A program made the translations under genes and the position numbers. This document shows positions 59,521 to 64,000 of a stretch of DNA of 64,000 nt, piece after piece. Within the stretch, counting starts at the first letter, position 1. Every line of letters starts with the position of its first letter. The notes below the pieces were generated by a model. The model saw nothing but the letters and a program-made list of their open reading frames with translations, searched no databases and was not told the origin of the DNA. Origin of the DNA: CAYLUN01 sp964386865 (GTDB lineage Bacteria > Verrucomicrobiota > Kiritimatiellia > RFP12 > UBA1067). The stretch is taken from NCBI GenBank assembly GCA_964386865.1, contig CAYLUN010000010.1, positions 1 through 64,000 of the forward strand, in the 5' to 3' direction.

Positions 59521-60201
59521 ATGAATTTGACAACAGGCGCTCAGTTGCAGCGCGGCGTGATCGTGGAGTTCGATTTTGCGGTTCTTCCGGGGCACCGGAC
59601 TCTGCTGGACATCTGCAGCGCGCGGCTCGCGAAAGAGGGCGTCAAGCTCGACGCGACCCTGATGGCGCGCTGCATGGCCGGCAAGTCGTTCTCCGCCGGG
59701 CTCAACGCGCTCTGCAACCGCCAGCAGAAGACCGTCGACGTGCCCGCGGTGATCGCGGAGTGCAACGAGGCGTTCGCCGAAGCCCTCAAAGGCGCGCTGG
59801 GCAAGGTGCCGGCCGGCTTCTCCGCGTTCGTGGGCGCGCTGCTCGCCAAAGGCCTGAAGGTGGTGCTGGTGTCGCGCGCCGACGCGGATGCGGTGAAGGC
59901 CGCCTTCGCGGGCCACGCGACCGACAAGCTGTCGGTTCTGCACGACATCTCAAGCGGGTTCGGCTTCCTCGGCTGGGACGCTTGGCGCCGCGCCGCGCGC
60001 AAAAGCGACCTGCATGAGCGGCTGTGCGTGGCCGTGGCCGGCAGCGGCTCTTCGGTGAAGGGCGCGCTGACCTCCGGCATGGGCGTGCTGGTCAAGGTCA
60101 ACCCCGTGTGCGAATATCAGGACATCAGCGGGTGCGACACGCAGATCGCCGAGTACGCGGCCGGGCTGGCCGACGACGTGCTCCGCATCCTGCGCGTCTA
60201 G
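59521..60201 (+). CDS. Degenerate HAD-like protein, probably non-catalytic
   Basis: 226 residues that follow the layout of beta-phosphoglucomutase-like HAD hydrolases, but with the catalytic acids changed. Motif I, normally DxDGTL, is VEFDFAVLPGHR: the second Asp is lost. Motif II keeps a Ser (VLVSRADA). Motif IV, normally EDSxxGVxAAxxAGM, is VAGSGSSVKGALTSGM: the Asp is Gly. It may be a regulatory or binding protein. The ATG at 59521 has GAGGAG upstream; an ATG at 59467 would add 18 residues. A strong terminator follows. The family call is an inference. Confidence 0.6.
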   Translation: MNLTTGAQLQRGVIVEFDFAVLPGHRTLLDICSARLAKEGVKLDATLMARCMAGKSFSAGLNALCNRQQKTVDVPAVIAECNEAFAEALKGALGKVPAGFSAFVGALLAKGLKVVLVSRADADAVKAAFAGHATDKLSVLHDISSGFGFLGWDAWRRAARKSDLHERLCVAVAGSGSSVKGALTSGMGVLVKVNPVCEYQDISGCDTQIAEYAAGLADDVLRILRV

Positions 60202-60238
60202 GGCCGGACTGGCGGCTGGCAGACCGAGTATTTGACGC

Positions 60239-60274
60239 GGCCCCGTTTCGGCGAAACGGGGCCTGGTTTTTTTT
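60239..60274 (+). terminator. Rho-independent terminator before mazG
   Basis: Stem GGCCCCGTTTC / GAAACGGGGCC (11 bp, perfect), loop GGC, then TGG and eight T. It ends 13 bp before the mazG ATG, so mazG must be transcribed by read-through or from a promoter within or after this region. Confidence 0.92.
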
Positions 60275-60287
60275 CGGAGGGCGGGCG

Positions 60288-61088
60288 ATGGCGGAGACGT
60301 TGGATGGGGTCGGGAGGCTGGTGGAGGTCATGCGGCGCCTGCGCGCGCCTGGCGGGTGCCCGTGGGACCGCGAGCAGACGCTGCAGACGCTGAAGCCGTG
60401 CCTGCTGGAGGAGACGTACGAGCTGCTGGAGGCGATGGACGGCGAGGAGCTGGAGCTGCACGTGGAGGAGCTGGGCGACGTGCTCCTGCAGGTGGTGTTC
60501 CAGTGCGCGATCCGCGAGGAGGAGGGGCGCTTCACGTTCGACGACGTCGCGGCCGCGCTGGCCGACAAGCTCGTCCGCCGGCACCCGCACGTCTTCGGCG
60601 AGGCCACCGTGAGCTCCTCGGGCGAGGTGCTGCGCAACTGGGAGGCGATCAAGCAGACCGAGAAGGGCAAGAAGCCGGACCGCTCGGCGATCGACGGCGT
60701 GCCGGCGGCGCTGCCGGCGCTGCTGAAGGCCCAGCGCCTGCAGTCCAAGGCGTCGCGCGTGGGCTTCGACTGGAAGGACGCTTCGGGGCCGGTCGCGAAG
60801 CTCGAGGAGGAGCTGGCGGAGCTGCGCGAGGCCGTGGCGTCGGGCGACCCGCAGCAGGTGGCGGGCGAGATGGGCGACCTCCTTTTTTCGGCGGTCAACA
60901 CCTGCCGGTTCATCGGCGTCGACGCCGAGCACGCGCTCGAGGGCTCCAACAAGAAGTTCGCGCGCCGCTTCCGGGAGGTCGAGCGCCGCGTCCGCGAGCA
61001 GGGCCGGCCCTTGAAATCCTGCACGCTGGCGGAGCTGGACGAGGTCTGGGAGGCGGTCAAGCGCGAGGAGCAGACGCCTTACAAATAA
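60288..61088 (+). CDS. mazG: Nucleoside triphosphate pyrophosphohydrolase
   Basis: All-alpha NTP-PPase, 266 residues in two MazG domains. The first has CPWDREQT, LLEETYELLEAM and EELGDVLLQVVF, the EExxE/ExxD magnesium motifs. The second has KLEEELAELREAV and EMGDLLFSAVNTCRF. It hydrolyses aberrant or excess NTPs (and ppGpp-related pools in E. coli). It has a GGAGGGCGG ribosome site. A strong terminator lies immediately upstream. It is followed after 94 bp by the oxidoreductase operon. Confidence 0.96.
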   Translation: MAETLDGVGRLVEVMRRLRAPGGCPWDREQTLQTLKPCLLEETYELLEAMDGEELELHVEELGDVLLQVVFQCAIREEEGRFTFDDVAAALADKLVRRHPHVFGEATVSSSGEVLRNWEAIKQTEKGKKPDRSAIDGVPAALPALLKAQRLQSKASRVGFDWKDASGPVAKLEEELAELREAVASGDPQQVAGEMGDLLFSAVNTCRFIGVDAEHALEGSNKKFARRFREVERRVREQGRPLKSCTLAELDEVWEAVKREEQTPYK

Positions 61089-61182
61089 GTAATAGTCGGC
61101 GGGGAGAGTTTGCTTGCTTCAGCCAAACAAACATGGCAGACTTGACCCGTAACGTGACCCGATTCGTTTTTTGGAGAAGCTG

Positions 61183-61425
61183 ATGTCTGTGGAGGAGAGG
61201 GCCGAAGCGAAAACCGCGCTGCCGCGGCCGGTGATCGACACCGACGAGTGCAAGAGCTGCGGGCGGTGTGTGGTGGCGTGCCCCCAGAAGTGCCTGCGGC
61301 TTGCCGGCCGCCTCAACCGCCGCGGGGTGCACCCCGTCGAGTACGCGGGAGCAGGGTGCACGGGATGCGGGGTCTGCTTCTACAACTGCCCCGAGCCCTA
61401 CGTGATTGCGATTCAGAAGGCGTAG
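61183..61425 (+). CDS. 2[4Fe-4S] ferredoxin-like subunit of the 2-oxoacid oxidoreductase
   Basis: An 80-residue polyferredoxin with two four-Cys motifs (CKSCGRCVVACPQKCL and CTGCGVCFYNCPEP). This matches the delta-type subunit of Kor/Vor enzymes, which passes electrons to free ferredoxin. The ATG at 61183 follows TTGGAGAAG. It lies 56 bp before the alpha subunit gene; a likely operon of three genes. Confidence 0.92.
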   Translation: MSVEERAEAKTALPRPVIDTDECKSCGRCVVACPQKCLRLAGRLNRRGVHPVEYAGAGCTGCGVCFYNCPEPYVIAIQKA

Positions 61426-61481
61426 CTGAACGGGGAGTCCGGTCGCGTGCGCGCGTGTGCGAAGGGAATGAAGTAGCAAGC

Positions 61482-62537
61482 ATGACGAGGTTTGTCAAAG
61501 GCAACGAGGCCGTAGTCATCGGCGCGCTATACGCCGGCAGCGATGTCTACTTTGGCTATCCGATCACGCCCGCGAGCGAGATCGCCCACGCGGCAGCCGA
61601 GTGGTTCCCCGCGGTGGGGCGCGAGTTCCTTCAGGCCGAGTGCGAGACCGCCTCCATCAACATGGTTTACGGGGCCGCCACCGCCGGGCGGCTGGCGCTC
61701 ACGGCCTCCTCCGGCCCCGGCATGAGCCTGATGCAGGAGGGACTCTCCTACATGGCCGGCGCGGAGCTGCCCGGCGTCATCGTGAACATCATGCGCTCCG
61801 GCCCTGGCTTGGGCAACGTTTACCCTGAGCAGAGCGACTACAACCAGGCGGTCAAGGGCGGCGGCCACGGCAACTACCGGTGCGTGGTTCTGGCGCCGGC
61901 CAGCGTCCAGGAGATGTGCGACCTGACGATCAAGGCCTTCCAAATGTCTTTTGCCTATCGCACGCCGGCCATCCTGCTGGCCGACGGGCTGCTGGGCCAG
62001 ATGATGGAGACGCTGGCCCTGCCTGAGCGCGAGCTGCCGCGGCCCGACACGACCTCCTGGTCCGTGCAAGGCACGGCGGCCACGCGGCGCAACCTCGTGA
62101 CCTCGATCTTCCTCGACGTCAAGGCGCAGGAGGCGCACAACCTCAAGCTGCAGGCGAAGTACGCGGAGATGGACCGCGAATCGTACCACGAGGCCTACCT
62201 GTGCGAGGACGCGGAGGTCGTGCTGATCGGCTACGGGATCTCGAGCCGGATCGCCCGCACCGCAGCCGAGGCGCTGCGCGCCAGAGGCGTCCGCGCGGGC
62301 GTGTTCCGGCCGATTTCGCTGAGCCCGTTCCCGGCGGAGGCGCTGTGCCGGTTGACCGAAGGTCGCCAGGCGCTGGTGGTGGAGCACAGCGTGGGCCAGT
62401 TCCGCGACGACGTGCAGTTTCACCTGGCCCGCGAGGGCCGGCGCTATCAGGAGGTCGGGCTGGTCAACCGCCTCGGGGGCACGATCGTGACCGTGGACGA
62501 GGTGACGGCCGCGGCAGAACAGGCGCTGGGTCGGTAA
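61482..62537 (+). CDS. korA: 2-oxoacid:ferredoxin oxidoreductase, alpha subunit
   Basis: A 351-residue alpha subunit (VorB/KorA type) of the enzyme that oxidatively decarboxylates a 2-oxoacid to acyl-CoA with reduction of ferredoxin; cytoplasmic and oxygen-sensitive. Motifs are KGNEAVVIGALYAGSDVYFGYPITPASEI (pieces: GNEAVVIGAL, YFGYPITPASE), TASSGPGMSLMQEGL and the C-terminal VLIGYGISSRIAR and VVEHSVGQFRDDV. The start follows AAGGGA. The type resembles those annotated as VorB (branched-chain) or KorA (2-oxoglutarate); sequence alone does not decide. Confidence 0.92.
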   Translation: MTRFVKGNEAVVIGALYAGSDVYFGYPITPASEIAHAAAEWFPAVGREFLQAECETASINMVYGAATAGRLALTASSGPGMSLMQEGLSYMAGAELPGVIVNIMRSGPGLGNVYPEQSDYNQAVKGGGHGNYRCVVLAPASVQEMCDLTIKAFQMSFAYRTPAILLADGLLGQMMETLALPERELPRPDTTSWSVQGTAATRRNLVTSIFLDVKAQEAHNLKLQAKYAEMDRESYHEAYLCEDAEVVLIGYGISSRIARTAAEALRARGVRAGVFRPISLSPFPAEALCRLTEGRQALVVEHSVGQFRDDVQFHLAREGRRYQEVGLVNRLGGTIVTVDEVTAAAEQALGR

Positions 62538-62569
62538 GACGCGCGCGCGGCGCGGAGAGGCTTTTCGGA

Positions 62570-63997
<1,428 letters not shown>

Positions 63998-64000
63998 CGA

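Overview
The window is a GC-rich chromosomal segment from an anaerobic, polysaccharide-using bacterium that looks like a member of the PVC superphylum, probably near Kiritimatiellota or Lentisphaerota. This rests on several features taken together: a ~715-residue Chlamydia-style GreA, a planctomycete-style ECF sigma factor with a Hanks kinase carrying BspA-type repeats, Tat-exported Gfo/Idh oxidoreductases, glycoside hydrolases, a superoxide reductase, a ferredoxin-linked 2-oxoacid oxidoreductase and a Hyf-like membrane complex. No rRNA or phylogenetic marker was compared, so the placement is inference.

Layout. 1-492 holds a 109-bp tandem repeat in front of gyrB. 3.0-8.3 kb holds sugar-related oxidoreductases (SDR and Gfo/Idh on minus; a Tat-exported Gfo/Idh and a TIM-barrel isomerase on plus), separated by a perfect 36-bp palindrome, then a LamG-type pseudogene. 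8.4-12.1 kb holds pyrF, a secreted repeat protein and an OPT transporter. 12.2-20.4 kb is a signalling island: FHA protein, ECF sigma factor, AAA/DUF4143 ATPase, an unknown protein and a 1601-residue Ser/Thr kinase with three extracellular BspA modules. 20.6-26.9 kb holds an AbrB/PIN toxin-antitoxin pair, a POT transporter, an M16 lipoprotein peptidase and an aminotransferase. 27.3-42.5 kb is mostly housekeeping: radC, miaA, lspA, a dksA-like gene, greA, a nucleotidylyltransferase/GHMP-kinase fusion, prfB, a UDP-sugar pyrophosphorylase, gpmI, an amidase, coaC and gmk. 43.0-47.2 kb holds a large GH-like/GH88 fusion enzyme, a BspA-type pseudogene with a single nonsense mutation, and superoxide reductase. 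47.3-57.3 kb is one minus-strand operon: an HTH-EIIA regulator followed by seven Hyf-like genes. 57.5-64.0 kb holds two tRNAs, a GH43 enzyme, a degenerate HAD protein, mazG, and a ferredoxin/alpha/beta-gamma 2-oxoacid oxidoreductase operon that ends at the window edge.

How the genes may work together. The 2-oxoacid:ferredoxin oxidoreductase would make reduced ferredoxin. The Hyf-like complex, whose large subunit has lost the NiFe-binding cysteines, may couple ferredoxin to an unknown acceptor while moving ions. The GH, Gfo/Idh, SDR, sugar isomerase and transporter genes fit uptake and turnover of plant or algal polysaccharides and peptides.

The most unusual non-coding signal is a set of degenerate short tandem arrays, with a unit of 7 bp (8 bp at two loci), at about nine intergenic or gene-end sites. 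The motif differs from site to site while the period stays constant, and several arrays occur as inverted pairs. Other dispersed hairpin elements add to this repeat-rich intergenic landscape. Promoters that can be read by eye repeatedly show a TTGnnn -35 and a TACnnT -10 box.
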